From Fibrobacter sp. (lineage in GTDB: Bacteria; Fibrobacterota; Chitinivibrionia; Chitinivibrionales; Chitinispirillaceae): DNA of 64,000 nt. Numbering within the stretch: position 1 is the stretch's first letter; every line of letters begins with the position of its first letter. Of this stretch, positions 38,123 through 47,161 are shown piece by piece. A program made the translations under genes and the position numbers. The notes under the pieces are model-generated. The model was not told where the DNA came from. It made no database searches and worked only from the letters and a program-made list of their open reading frames with translations. The stretch covers positions 58,467-122,466 of the forward strand of contig JAAZBG010000054.1 of assembly GCA_012513915.1 (NCBI GenBank), given 5' to 3'.

Positions 38123-39418
38123 ATGAGCAAATCAAAAAACAACGGACGTCATGCACACAAGCCATCCGGCATAGCATCAGGACTATCATGTGGTCACAGT
38201 GCGGGTTCAATCGGCAAATGTAATGCATGTGGAAAAAGTCTGTGTGGTCAGTGTGCACTCATGTACAAAGGAAACCTCTATTGTGTATCCTCCTGTATTC
38301 CTAAAGTGTTTATTGATACATATCTGAAGAATCAGATTCCCCGGAAATCAAAAGCACCTGTTATTTGGGCAGTAATCACCCTTGTACTTGTTGTCGTGTC
38401 ACTATCAAGCCTGGGAATCCGGGAAATTTACAATTTAAAAAACGAAAATGATACACTGGCACAAAGCAGAAGCAATCTTATCCGCACATTGCAGGAAAAC
38501 AACCGTGCAACCAGCGATACATCATCGTCCCTGACCGATTCGGTTAATTTTGAATACATCGAACCGGAACCACAAAAGCCTCAACATAATCGACCGGCAC
38601 AAATCAGGGAACGTCAACCGGTATATTATCACCCTGTAAAAAACAATACCTTCTCCTTTGATAACGGTTCGACAGCACTTAAAGCGGTCTGCCTTACCTT
38701 TGATGGAGCATCGGAGTCAAATGTTGCCTTACCGATCCTTGATACACTAAGCTCACGAAATATAAAAGCAACAATGTTCTTAACAGGACATTTTCTAAAA
38801 CGTTACCCGGACATTGTGAGGCAGATTCTTGCAGGTGGTCATGAAATCGGCAACCACACACTGAGTCATCCGCACCTTACAACATATGCACAGAATCACA
38901 TTCAGTCGACACTGCCGGATATTACAGCAGAAACGATCCACAGAGAACTTCAGAAAAATAATGAGATTTACTATTCAATCACCGGACAAAAAATGCAACC
39001 GCTGTGGCGCGCACCGTACGGAGAATTCAACAGGACAATCTGCGAGTGGGCCTTGCAGGTTGGATTTCGTCATGTTGGATGGCGTGTTGCAAAAAGTTTC
39101 AGGGAAAATCTTGACAGTAACGACTGGATTCCTGACGAAAACACCCCCGGATTTAAAACACCACAGGAAGTACTCGCGAAAATAATTAATATTGCTGAAT
39201 CGAATACTGCACTCAATGGTGGAATTATTTTAATGCATCTTGGTACAGCAAGAAAAGAGCAGGCGATGCAGATGTACACGATTCTGGGAAAACTTATCGA
39301 TGAGCTCCGATTACGCGGATTCAGGATTATTACCGTATCTGAAATGATAAAGGAATCGGATGATTATCTTGCTTCTTTGAAGACAAAAACTGATATTCAA
39401 GGTGCTGATATTTATTAA
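38123..39418 (+). CDS. membrane-anchored polysaccharide deacetylase (CE4) with cytoplasmic zinc-binding head
   Basis: 431 residues. The cysteine-rich head (Cys23, 33, 36, 41, 44, 54, 58, with His25) resembles a B-box or small zinc ribbon and precedes a single membrane helix (79-98). A coiled linker and a proline/glutamine-rich stretch lead to a NodB homology domain (about 185-380): LTFDGASE (Asp194), GNHTLSHPH (metal ligands His245, His249), and WRAPYGEFN. This domain removes acetyl groups from surface glycans, possibly peptidoglycan or a secreted polymer. The usual TFDDG is TFDGA here, losing one Asp. It starts a run with a site-2 protease and a heptose kinase gene. Confidence 0.85.
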   Translation: MSKSKNNGRHAHKPSGIASGLSCGHSAGSIGKCNACGKSLCGQCALMYKGNLYCVSSCIPKVFIDTYLKNQIPRKSKAPVIWAVITLVLVVVSLSSLGIREIYNLKNENDTLAQSRSNLIRTLQENNRATSDTSSSLTDSVNFEYIEPEPQKPQHNRPAQIRERQPVYYHPVKNNTFSFDNGSTALKAVCLTFDGASESNVALPILDTLSSRNIKATMFLTGHFLKRYPDIVRQILAGGHEIGNHTLSHPHLTTYAQNHIQSTLPDITAETIHRELQKNNEIYYSITGQKMQPLWRAPYGEFNRTICEWALQVGFRHVGWRVAKSFRENLDSNDWIPDENTPGFKTPQEVLAKIINIAESNTALNGGIILMHLGTARKEQAMQMYTILGKLIDELRLRGFRIITVSEMIKESDDYLASLKTKTDIQGADIY

Positions 39419-39435
39419 ATAAAGGTTGTAATCAG

Positions 39436-40089
39436 ATGTTTGATAATCCGATTGATATCATTTTAAGATTTCCCGTCATTCTCATAGCACTTACATTTCA
39501 TGAATATGCACATGGTTGGGTCGCATGGAAACTGGGAGACAACACAGCCCGAAATGAAGGGCGCCTGACACTAAATCCGATCTCACACCTTGACCTTTTC
39601 GGGACACTAATGCTTCTGGCAGGTCCATTTGGTTGGGCAAAACCAGTTCCAGTAAATAGTTATTACTTCAGGAATCCTAAAAGAGATATTCTGCTTGTCA
39701 GCCTTGCAGGACCGGTATCCAACATAATTCTGGCTTTTATTTTTGGATATACATTCCGCTATATTGCAATGAACAATCCAGGTCTTATCGCTCAGGGGGA
39801 TTATCTCAACCAGTTTTTGCAGCTTGCCATTCTCATAAATATTGGTATAGCCTTTTTTAACATGATACCGGTACCCCCTCTTGATGGGTCAAAAATCCTT
39901 ATTGGATTGCTCCCAAACAAATGGATACCCGGATATATTGAAAAAAGCCGTCATCTTCCAATTGTATTTATGGTGTTACTGATTGCTGAATGGGGTTTAA
40001 AAATTCCACTGTTCAGTACAATTATCAATCCTTTTTATATTCCATTTAACAAACTAATTCTGTTTTTAATCTTCGGAAAGGGATTCTGA
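39436..40089 (+). CDS. site-2 protease family (M50) membrane metalloprotease
   Basis: 217 residues with five or six membrane helices. The zinc-binding HEYAH motif lies at 22-26 in the first helix, and the third ligand is Asp150 in NMIPVPPLDG. No PDZ domain, so this is the short cyanobacterial/Bacillus SpoIVFB-like class, not RseP. Substrates unknown. The gene sits 17 bases after the deacetylase gene, and its stop overlaps the start of the heptose kinase (TGATG). Confidence 0.9.
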   Translation: MFDNPIDIILRFPVILIALTFHEYAHGWVAWKLGDNTARNEGRLTLNPISHLDLFGTLMLLAGPFGWAKPVPVNSYYFRNPKRDILLVSLAGPVSNIILAFIFGYTFRYIAMNNPGLIAQGDYLNQFLQLAILINIGIAFFNMIPVPPLDGSKILIGLLPNKWIPGYIEKSRHLPIVFMVLLIAEWGLKIPLFSTIINPFYIPFNKLILFLIFGKGF

Positions 40090-41108
40090 TGCCAGACTAC
40101 TCAATACCATGTGATCGTCTGAATGCGATAGTCTCAAAATTTAAAACTGTCTCACTTATTGTTATTGGTGATGTCATGATTGATGAGTACATGTGGGGTG
40201 ATGTTCGAAGAATCTCTCCGGAAGCTCCAGTACCGATAGTAGAAGTTGATACAGTTACCCGACGACTTGGTGGTGCAGCCAATGTGGTTCAGAATCTTCA
40301 AAGTATTGGTATCACGCCAAAACTGGTCTCAATCTGTGGCAAAGATGATAATGCAAAACATTTAAAAAAGGCACTCGCTGATATCAACTGTTCCTCTGAT
40401 GGCCTCGTTGAATCATCCCACCGGCCGACAATTATAAAAACAAGAGTTATGGCTCGTACCCAACAGGTTGTTCGTGCCGATAGAGAGCTCATCAGCGACC
40501 TCACTACCGAAGAGACAAATCAAATCTGGGCACTGTTTGAGAGGAACTTCCCTACCGCCGATGGTGTTATCATATCTGATTATGGAAAAGGAACTATTTC
40601 TCAGCCTCTTATTGGTAAAATTATAGAAAAATGTGTATCAAACAAAAAATTCGTCGCGATTGATCCAAAAGATCGTCATTTTGATCTTTATAAGGGTGTT
40701 ACAGTGATCACACCAAACCTTAAGGAAGCGTTTGCGATGCTTGGCATTCCTTACCGTCAATGTACCGACGAAGATATCAGGCAGATCGGGTGGAAGATTC
40801 TTGATAACCTAAATCTTCACTATCTTCTGATAACCCTTAGTGAACGCGGGATGGCACTTTTTGACAGTCAGAAACGGACAATGAACCACCTTCCGACAGA
40901 AGCGCAAAAGGTATTTGATGTTACCGGGGCGGGAGATACTGTTATCAGCGTTTTTTCAGCGGCGTTCACCTGCGGTGCATCACCACTTGAAGCAGCATTT
41001 ATTTCCAACCATGCAGCAGGTTTGACTGTTGCACAAGTTGGAACTGCATCGGTTACTCCTGATGAACTGATTGCAGTTTGTGGATGTACCGGAGTTACTA
41101 ATAGTTAG
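40089..41108 (+). CDS. D-glycero-beta-D-manno-heptose-7-phosphate kinase (HldE domain I / RfaE1)
   Basis: PfkB-family sugar kinase that makes heptose-1,7-bisphosphate for LPS inner core. Motifs: GDVMIDEYMWG near the N-terminus, RISPEAPVPIVEV and RRLGGAANVVQNL (substrate-binding), SDYGKG, and the ATP-site DVTGAGDT with catalytic base Asp283. 339 residues: only the kinase half. The adenylyltransferase half (HldE C-terminal) must be encoded elsewhere. Together with WaaA it indicates heptosylated LPS. Confidence 0.93.
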   Translation: MPDYSIPCDRLNAIVSKFKTVSLIVIGDVMIDEYMWGDVRRISPEAPVPIVEVDTVTRRLGGAANVVQNLQSIGITPKLVSICGKDDNAKHLKKALADINCSSDGLVESSHRPTIIKTRVMARTQQVVRADRELISDLTTEETNQIWALFERNFPTADGVIISDYGKGTISQPLIGKIIEKCVSNKKFVAIDPKDRHFDLYKGVTVITPNLKEAFAMLGIPYRQCTDEDIRQIGWKILDNLNLHYLLITLSERGMALFDSQKRTMNHLPTEAQKVFDVTGAGDTVISVFSAAFTCGASPLEAAFISNHAAGLTVAQVGTASVTPDELIAVCGCTGVTNS

Positions 41109-41235
41109 TGCTGATACCAATTGCTTTCCTGTGTCAGGATATGCTGGTACACCAGATTGAGGATATCATAAATAAACATGTTTTACCACTTTCATAACGT
41201 AGGACACGTATCAACAACACAACATTGTCATTGTC

Positions 41236-41277
41236 AAAGGCGAAATACCATACGGTACTCCGCCTTTAAATTTTTTA
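41236..41277 (+). terminator. terminator after the heptose kinase gene
   Basis: AAAGGCG ... CGCCTTT outer stem with an inner TACC/GGTA stem, two mismatches between, then TTTTTT at 41271. The rest of the 41109-41457 gap holds a second weak hairpin near 41381 (GGATC / GATCC) before a T-run, and AGAGGA before the next gene. Confidence 0.75.
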
Positions 41278-41457
41278 TGGAACCTTCTTATTGTAATTCT
41301 TTACTTTTGAATTGTACACTTCAGTATAAGGAATGAGAATATGGCATGTATAAAGTTAACCATGCCTTAAACAATTAAACGGGATCAGCTGCGAAGCAAA
41401 TCGATCCTTTTTTAGATGTTAGTTTAAATAAATGTACCAACAAATAGAGGACAACGC

Positions 41458-41673
41458 ATGGGATTCAGAGATTTTTTCGGGCCTGTTGAATCAAATGATC
41501 AGGACCAGATTATTGACAACAAATTAAAGTCAAAAAAAAGGCAAAATAAATATAACATCAAATATAACGGCCTCTTACGAACGCTTATGATACCACTCAC
41601 CATTATCATTGTCCGGGATATTGCCAACGAAAAGGGAATTATCAGGAAAACACTCAGACTGTTTAAGCGATAA
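41458..41673 (+). CDS. small hypothetical protein
   Basis: 71 residues, unrecognised, from ATG behind AGAGGA. It starts MGFRDFFGPVESND, then has a Lys/Asn/Arg-rich middle, a hydrophobic stretch (LLRTLMIPLTIIIVRDI) and a basic end (RLFKR). The stretch could be a peripheral amphipathic helix or a weak membrane segment. The stop is inside a 7-base-phased direct repeat, which complicates confidence in the last codons. Function unknown. Confidence 0.55.
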   Translation: MGFRDFFGPVESNDQDQIIDNKLKSKKRQNKYNIKYNGLLRTLMIPLTIIIVRDIANEKGIIRKTLRLFKR

Positions 41674-41710
41674 GTGACACGTTTTGTGTGATAAGTGACA
41701 CGTTACAGAC
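41669..41710. repeat. direct repeat, 21-base (3 x 7) spacing
   Basis: GATAAGTGACACGTT occurs at 41669 and again at 41690, exactly 21 bases apart, and contains AAGTGAC words shared with the other heptamer arrays. The first copy overlaps the stop of the small hypothetical gene. Confidence 0.7.
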
Positions 41711-41823
41711 ATCTTGCACCCTTTTTTTATAAATAATAAAAAAAAAACGATACAAATCGACTGTTTCATGCGTCTAATAGTAAGAAACGCATACTGACAA
41801 GCAATTTTTGCAGGAGTTTTTGT

Positions 41824-42366
41824 ATGATAGATCCGTGTTACCACCTTGATTTGTACAAAAATGTCACAAACGGGCGACTGCCACGTTTACAGAAGCGACT
41901 TTCCGTTATTGAACCCGGATATAGTCCTGATTGCCAAACCACTAAACCTGACGACCTGTTTGCAGTCATCTGTACAAGTAAAGTATGCTTCCTTTCATCG
42001 TACCAGCACGGTGTTCAAAAGCTGCTTGATCTGGCGTATGGTAAAGAGTTTGTTTCAGCATCGTTTGATGAATCAATCAGTGTAACATTCTATCACAAAA
42101 CAAAAGGAACAATAACTTACTGTATTGCATCCAACTTTTTTGAGAAGATCCGTAGCAAAGAATTTTTTCGTCAGAAGACAGCGGGTGTTCCAATCAATGA
42201 AATTCCAATTGAATGCGCGAATGATATATTAAAAACTGTTTTTGACCATGATGATAATGCAATCTTTGCATTGCATACAGTTCCCGATTTTGATACTGAC
42301 AAAATAGTAAAACAGCTGATTGCAGCAGAACTTGAAAAAGAATCAAGGTTAAATACAACAGAATAG
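41824..42366 (+). CDS. hypothetical protein
   Basis: 180 residues, not recognised. ATG 41824 follows CAGGAG at good spacing. Mixed alpha/beta appearance with isolated cysteines (residues 5, 37, 50, 55), no CxxC pair, no signal peptide or membrane helix. Convergent to the cobamide operon with a 29-base gap. The gene has its own ribosome-binding site and normal composition, so I accept it as real; function unknown. Confidence 0.7.
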   Translation: MIDPCYHLDLYKNVTNGRLPRLQKRLSVIEPGYSPDCQTTKPDDLFAVICTSKVCFLSSYQHGVQKLLDLAYGKEFVSASFDESISVTFYHKTKGTITYCIASNFFEKIRSKEFFRQKTAGVPINEIPIECANDILKTVFDHDDNAIFALHTVPDFDTDKIVKQLIAAELEKESRLNTTE

Positions 42367-42395
42367 TTTTTTCTCAAAGGTATCATTGCACCACA

Positions 42396-43193
42396 TTACT
42401 GCTGTTCCCAGAGTGTTTCGAACAGACTGAGTGATTCATGTAGATCATTCTGACTGAATATTTCAAGTGTCACAACACCATTATAGTGCATCGATGCCAG
42501 TAGCCTTACAAAACGCAAAAGGACATCCTTATTCCCCTTATGTAAAGAGACATGATCTTTTCCGTCACATACACCATGAAGATGTACCACTCTGGTATCC
42601 GGGAGCATTTTTGCACAGATTTCTTCCCAGTTGTTATCGCCCCTTATCCACAAATGGCCGACATCAAGACAGTACTTACAATTACTCTTTTTGACGATGT
42701 CAAAATTCCATTCGGCTGGATAGGACAAATTTTCAATGACTAACCTTGATGAATCCCCCACTTTTTCTGCCAACAGTCTTATAGTGTCAAGACATCGTTC
42801 CTGCCAGTGCACTATCTGTTCCGGAGATGCATCGCTATTAATTCCCTCACAGTGAAGTACCCATGCACGGGGCTCCAGTATACTTGTACGCTCTACGATG
42901 TTTATTGCAGTCTCACAAAAGCGTTTTCGTTCTGCAGGATTATCTGATCCGGCTTTTCTATCGATAGGAAGATGAACTGTATACCCGCATTCGTTTTGCA
43001 CCGCATAATCTCTGAACTGTTCAACCAGTGAAACTGACGGGATATTTGAAAAATCCGGAGATTCAAAAAGTACAAGTTCGATGTCATCAACAAGCGGGGT
43101 CAGATACACCACATTTGGTAAAATATCATCAGGCAGGATATACGATGTCGTTCCTAATCTGAAAGGATATTTTTTTCGTTTATAGCTATTCAT
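42396..43193 (-). CDS. cbiR: cobamide-remodelling phosphodiesterase CbiR
   Basis: 265-residue AP-endonuclease-2/xylose isomerase-type TIM barrel. The N-terminus FRLGTTSYILPDDILPNV and the VDDIELVLFES segment are those I associate with CbiR, which hydrolyses the nucleotide loop of imported cobamides, releasing a cobinamide-type product for rebuilding (described in Akkermansia muciniphila). Conserved metal/active-site residues of the barrel are visible (YTVHLP, VLHCEG, LVIENLSYP, CLDVGHL, VVHLHG, VTLEIFS). It is the last gene of the B12-uptake operon, 48 bases after btuC. A plain sugar-phosphate isomerase would be the generic call; the operon context and N-terminus argue for CbiR. Confidence 0.85.
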   Translation of the reverse strand: MNSYKRKKYPFRLGTTSYILPDDILPNVVYLTPLVDDIELVLFESPDFSNIPSVSLVEQFRDYAVQNECGYTVHLPIDRKAGSDNPAERKRFCETAINIVERTSILEPRAWVLHCEGINSDASPEQIVHWQERCLDTIRLLAEKVGDSSRLVIENLSYPAEWNFDIVKKSNCKYCLDVGHLWIRGDNNWEEICAKMLPDTRVVHLHGVCDGKDHVSLHKGNKDVLLRFVRLLASMHYNGVVTLEIFSQNDLHESLSLFETLWEQQ

Positions 43194-43240
43194 AATGTAA
43201 ACTTTTAATCTACCTTTATTTAACTGGAATTGAGAGCGTA

Positions 43241-44227
43241 TTATACCATTAGTTTTTTTCTTCTTTTAAATAACAAAATCAAAAAAAACGGTCCGCCGAT
43301 AATTGATGTTATGATCCCGACAGGAATCTCCGTTGGTGGTGTGACAGAGCGTGCGATGGTATCGGTAATTACAAGAAACGTACCACCGGTGAGAAATGAT
43401 GTATACGCAAGCATCTTATGTTTTACACCGGGGAGAATCATTCTGCATGCATGAGGCCCAAGTATACCGACAAACCCAATCGGTCCGCAAATGGCGACAA
43501 TTATACCTATTATCAGGGCCGTTACAGTAATAAACAGTATCCGGCTTTTCTGTATGTTGATACCGCGGGAATGAGCAATGCTGTCTCCAGTTAAAAAGTG
43601 ATCAAGTTGTGTCATAACAGGAATTGCAACAACCATAAATATAAAAACCGGTATTCCGATTATACCAAGCATCTGGTAGTTCATACTGTCAACACTTCCC
43701 ATAATCCAGCGGACTATCTGAAAAGACTGATGCACCCCGGAAATAAAATGGATAAACATAATAAGCCCGGAACAGAGTGTTGCCACGATAACTCCGGCAA
43801 GCAGAAGCGTACTGGAATTGGAATCACGGGACCATGCGAACACATATATCAGTAATACCGACATTAGTGCACCTGTGAATGCACCGGCAATAACTATCGG
43901 CAGTCCAAGAACCACACCCCCTACCCCGGTATAAATGCAGATTGCAGCCCCCAGTGATGCACCGCTTGACACACCGAGGGTATAGGGATCAGCGAGCGGA
44001 TTCCTGAAAAGTGCCTGATACACCATACCGCATACAGCCAGTGCACCGCCGGCACACATGGCTACCAATGTTCTTGGAATTCGTATCTGTGTAAATATAT
44101 ACCTGATATTTTCATCGTTGATAATACTTCCTAAACTGAATGTATGAATTCCGAAAAAGGGACACAGTATAATTGACATAACAGCAACAACGGTAATACC
44201 TGCCACAATGAGAATTCTATGCTTCAT
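43241..44227 (-). CDS. btuC: cobalamin ABC transporter permease BtuC (FecCD family)
   Basis: 328 residues with about ten membrane helices, FecCD family. Recognisable segments: RIPRTLVAMCAGGALAVCG, NPLADPYTLGVSSGASLGA, and the C-terminal CGPIGFVGILGPHACR loop that contacts the ATPase, with GGTFLVITDTIAR. Family members import siderophores, heme or B12; riboswitch, BtuB and CbiR context argue for cobamides. Six bases downstream of the btuD stop. Confidence 0.9.
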   Translation of the reverse strand: MKHRILIVAGITVVAVMSIILCPFFGIHTFSLGSIINDENIRYIFTQIRIPRTLVAMCAGGALAVCGMVYQALFRNPLADPYTLGVSSGASLGAAICIYTGVGGVVLGLPIVIAGAFTGALMSVLLIYVFAWSRDSNSSTLLLAGVIVATLCSGLIMFIHFISGVHQSFQIVRWIMGSVDSMNYQMLGIIGIPVFIFMVVAIPVMTQLDHFLTGDSIAHSRGINIQKSRILFITVTALIIGIIVAICGPIGFVGILGPHACRMILPGVKHKMLAYTSFLTGGTFLVITDTIARSVTPPTEIPVGIITSIIGGPFFLILLFKRRKKLMV

Positions 44228-44233
44228 GAAAAC

Positions 44234-45031
44234 TTACTCCTCCCATGATCCGAAAACATCGAACCCATCATTGACACACCGATACCTCCTGAATTGAATC
44301 GAAAATATTTCAGTTAATATCCCGGGGCATTGGGTACGAAACTCACTGCTTTTTCCGGTGTAATAAAGTACCCCGTCACGAATTACTGCAACATGTGAAC
44401 AGCGATAAATTGCACTATTGATATCATGAGTTACCATTACAACGGTCAACGCAGCACGAGTGTTCAATCTGTCAAGGGCATTGAAAAACAGTTTGTCATG
44501 CGCCGGATCAAGGTATGTCGTTGGTTCGTCAAGAAGCAGAATCGGTGATTCCTGCGCAACCGCTCCCGCAAGTAAAACCCTTTGAAGTTCACCACCGCTC
44601 AGAGAATAGACATACCGTTCTTTCAACTTGTAAACATCACAAATACCAAGGGCGTCATCAACAACAGACTGATCATGTTTATCAGGAATTCCAAGCACGC
44701 TCATTCTGCAAAAACGTCCGAGCATAACATAGTCATTTACCGTATAGGGAATTGCATTTTCAGGTTTTTGGGGAACATAGGCAATAAGTGATGCCCGTTT
44801 TCGTGATGAATAGTGTTTTACCGGTTTATTGTTAACGCGAACAACCCCATCAGTTTGGGGAATCATGCCGGCGATTATTTTGATAAGTGATGATTTCCCG
44901 GCACCATTTGGACCGATAATAGCCCAGTGTTCATTCGCCCTGATATCAAATGACAGCTGTTTTAGAATTTCCCGGCCAGACAATTTCAGGGTAATGTTAT
45001 CAATTGCAATTGCGGTATCGTTTAGGTGCAT
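44234..45031 (-). CDS. btuD: cobalamin ABC transporter ATPase BtuD
   Basis: 265 residues from ATG 45031. Walker A GPNGAGKS (40-47), Q-loop PQKPENA, signature LSGGELQR and Walker B PILLLDEPT are all visible. FecE/BtuD type. An in-frame TTG at 45055 would add eight residues without a better ribosome-binding site. It lies between btuF and btuC and energises import of the cobamide delivered by BtuF. Confidence 0.91.
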   Translation of the reverse strand: MHLNDTAIAIDNITLKLSGREILKQLSFDIRANEHWAIIGPNGAGKSSLIKIIAGMIPQTDGVVRVNNKPVKHYSSRKRASLIAYVPQKPENAIPYTVNDYVMLGRFCRMSVLGIPDKHDQSVVDDALGICDVYKLKERYVYSLSGGELQRVLLAGAVAQESPILLLDEPTTYLDPAHDKLFFNALDRLNTRAALTVVMVTHDINSAIYRCSHVAVIRDGVLYYTGKSSEFRTQCPGILTEIFSIQFRRYRCVNDGFDVFGSWEE

Positions 45032-45069
45032 AAAATTTCCATTTTCAGATCTCAATTGACAACAACTAA

Positions 45070-45975
45070 TCAGGATTTGCTGCTACTACTTCTAATTATT
45101 TCCTTAAGGTCCTCAATAAGAAGCAATATGCGAGGTCCTGGTACCGTTGCATATCCTTTGTCTATACAAAATATATTGTTTTGCTCAACAGCTTTAACAT
45201 TTTTCATAGCCAGCCAATCTCTAATGAGATCAGAACAATTGTAGTTACTCATAGCAGATGCGATATCGATAATAATGTCAGGATTGCAATACATAATACC
45301 CTCAGGGGATAACTTCGGGTATTGCGGCAGTGAATCATTAAATGCATTTATCCCTCCCGCAGCTTCAATAATTTCATTATAAATCGTACTCTTTCCCGCT
45401 AAGTAAACACTCCGTATCGCTCCTTCACCGGGATTTGCTCTTCCAACACAAAGCATTACTGATGGTCGCGGACCATTTAAACCAGAATCAAATTGATTGA
45501 TACTTTCTTTAAATTTCGCAACCAGCGAAATAGCAGAACTGTCAACACTACATGCTTTACCAATTCGTAAAAAAGACTCCTGCGTTGAATCGAGGGATGA
45601 GTAATTGACTGTTAACACATTGATACCCGCACGCTGAAGATACTCTTTTTGTACAATGTGTTCAGCTGTGCCAATTACAAGGTCAGCTCTCAGTGATACA
45701 ATTTTTTCAAGGTTTGCATCAGCGTAACCGCCAATTTTTTCAATTGTCAATGCAGAATCAGGATATTTGCAATAGGTAGTAACGCCGACCACTTTGCTGC
45801 CAAGTCCGAAAGCAAAAAGTGTTTCTGTAATACTTGGTGCGAGCGAGATGATTCTCTGTGGTGTTACAGAGGTTGTCATGGATGCGGGTTTAGTATTGCA
45901 GGTATTCACTACAATCGCAGCAATAACCACAACAAGTTGAATCAATCCTTTTACCTGCACATCAACCTCCCGCAC
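45070..45975 (-). CDS. btuF: cobalamin-binding periplasmic protein BtuF-like
   Basis: 301-residue class III substrate-binding protein. N-terminal export signal with possible lipidated Cys26 (VVNTC, not a canonical lipobox), then RIISLAPSITETLFAFGLGSKVVGVTTYCKYP, the first-lobe signature of BtuF/FhuD-like proteins. The rigid helix and C-lobe follow (YPKLSPEGIMYCNPDIIID, AVEQNNIFCID). It captures cobamide in the periplasm for BtuCD. Gene order and riboswitch support B12 over siderophores. Confidence 0.88.
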   Translation of the reverse strand: MREVDVQVKGLIQLVVVIAAIVVNTCNTKPASMTTSVTPQRIISLAPSITETLFAFGLGSKVVGVTTYCKYPDSALTIEKIGGYADANLEKIVSLRADLVIGTAEHIVQKEYLQRAGINVLTVNYSSLDSTQESFLRIGKACSVDSSAISLVAKFKESINQFDSGLNGPRPSVMLCVGRANPGEGAIRSVYLAGKSTIYNEIIEAAGGINAFNDSLPQYPKLSPEGIMYCNPDIIIDIASAMSNYNCSDLIRDWLAMKNVKAVEQNNIFCIDKGYATVPGPRILLLIEDLKEIIRSSSSKS

Positions 45976-46001
45976 TATTAAATGTATACAATTATCTGTG
46001 C

Positions 46002-47102
46002 TTATTCATTAATAATTGCAATACTTGATGGTATAAGTGTTCTTGATGTTTTAATAACCGGGCCCTGAAGAATATTATTCTTAAACACTTTGATTCCCAT
46101 ATTAAGCGAATCACATTCTCCGACATAGAGCGTGTTATTCTTTTTGTCATAACAAATACCACCGAATGCATCATTTACATCAGGTACAACAGCTACAATG
46201 TTCCCTGTCGAAAAATCTATTTCTTTTACATGCACATTATGATACGTCACGTAAACAGTCACATAAAAGATATCACCATTCTTGTGTTGAACATTATATG
46301 GACATCCACCAAGGCCTTCAGCGGTGATAACAGTCGTTACGCTTTTATCTGATAACTTTACAGCTTCAATTCCTGCATCACCGGCAGCCGCGGAATAACT
46401 TCCAGTATTCATTACATATAGATAGCCATTATTGCAGATTATTTTATTTCCATTTTTATATACAGTCGAAACAGTGTCCTCAATTTCGTTTGTCAACATA
46501 TTGATCTTTAAGATTAGTGATGGAATTTTATATGTATAACCATCCCGTCTCTGAAGCAACACATACAAATAATTCCCATCGATTTCAAGTGAACTTGCGT
46601 GGGGTGATGTGTTTCGATCCTTCATGTACGTATATTTAGAAATATCAATAGTTCCAGTTTTTGTAAGCGTCAACGGGTTAAATAGTGTAATAGCAGGTTT
46701 ATTCTGATTTGCAATAAATGCTTTTGTATCCGATAAAAAGGCGATGTCCTGCGGATTTGAACCCTCAGCAGAATCGGTTTTCATCTGATTAACCAATCCA
46801 TTTTTACCATTTTTTGATGGGTCATACTTTATAATATTATCTGCCCCAAATCTTTCAATAATATAAACATCTTTTTTATATGTTTTTACCATTGCATCAT
46901 GAAAAACTGGAAATCCTGTATTTTCTATTGCCTGTTTTTTAATACTTATCCACTCAAAATACCCTGACTGATTTAATCTTTGTGTGAAAAAAACCTTTGG
47001 TTCATCACTTGCTTCATTTTCAACAGGGCTTACTACACATTGCAATACAAGAACAATTAACATCAAAACCAGGCCGATACAGGCAATATTCTTTTTAATC
47101 AT
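46002..47102 (-). CDS. BtuG-like surface lipoprotein (YncE-type beta-propeller)
   Basis: 366 residues from ATG 47102, preceded by AAGGG. The start at 47162 (TAATG overlap with btuB) would add 20 residues before the signal and is less likely. The hydrophobic signal ends LVLQC (candidate lipidated Cys22). The mature protein has repeated blade-like segments (DVYIIERFGADNIIKYD, GSNPQDIAFLSDTKAFIANQ, ITLFNPLTLTKTGTID, NNTLYVGECDS), as in YncE/DUF5074 seven-bladed propellers. Directly after btuB and under the riboswitch, it fits BtuG, the very tight B12-capture lipoprotein of Bacteroides. Sequence similarity to BtuG itself is not checked. Confidence 0.72.
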   Translation of the reverse strand: MIKKNIACIGLVLMLIVLVLQCVVSPVENEASDEPKVFFTQRLNQSGYFEWISIKKQAIENTGFPVFHDAMVKTYKKDVYIIERFGADNIIKYDPSKNGKNGLVNQMKTDSAEGSNPQDIAFLSDTKAFIANQNKPAITLFNPLTLTKTGTIDISKYTYMKDRNTSPHASSLEIDGNYLYVLLQRRDGYTYKIPSLILKINMLTNEIEDTVSTVYKNGNKIICNNGYLYVMNTGSYSAAAGDAGIEAVKLSDKSVTTVITAEGLGGCPYNVQHKNGDIFYVTVYVTYHNVHVKEIDFSTGNIVAVVPDVNDAFGGICYDKKNNTLYVGECDSLNMGIKVFKNNILQGPVIKTSRTLIPSSIAIINE

Positions 47103-47161
47103 TTCAATACCCTTTTTTTGTGCAGGTTGTACAATACCCTGAATAGCATTATTTTTATCCA

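Noticed and set aside
41340-41375. TGGCATG...CATGCC as a sigma-54 promoter for 41458
   Set aside because: No GC dinucleotide 12 bases after GG; it is better seen as a small inverted repeat.
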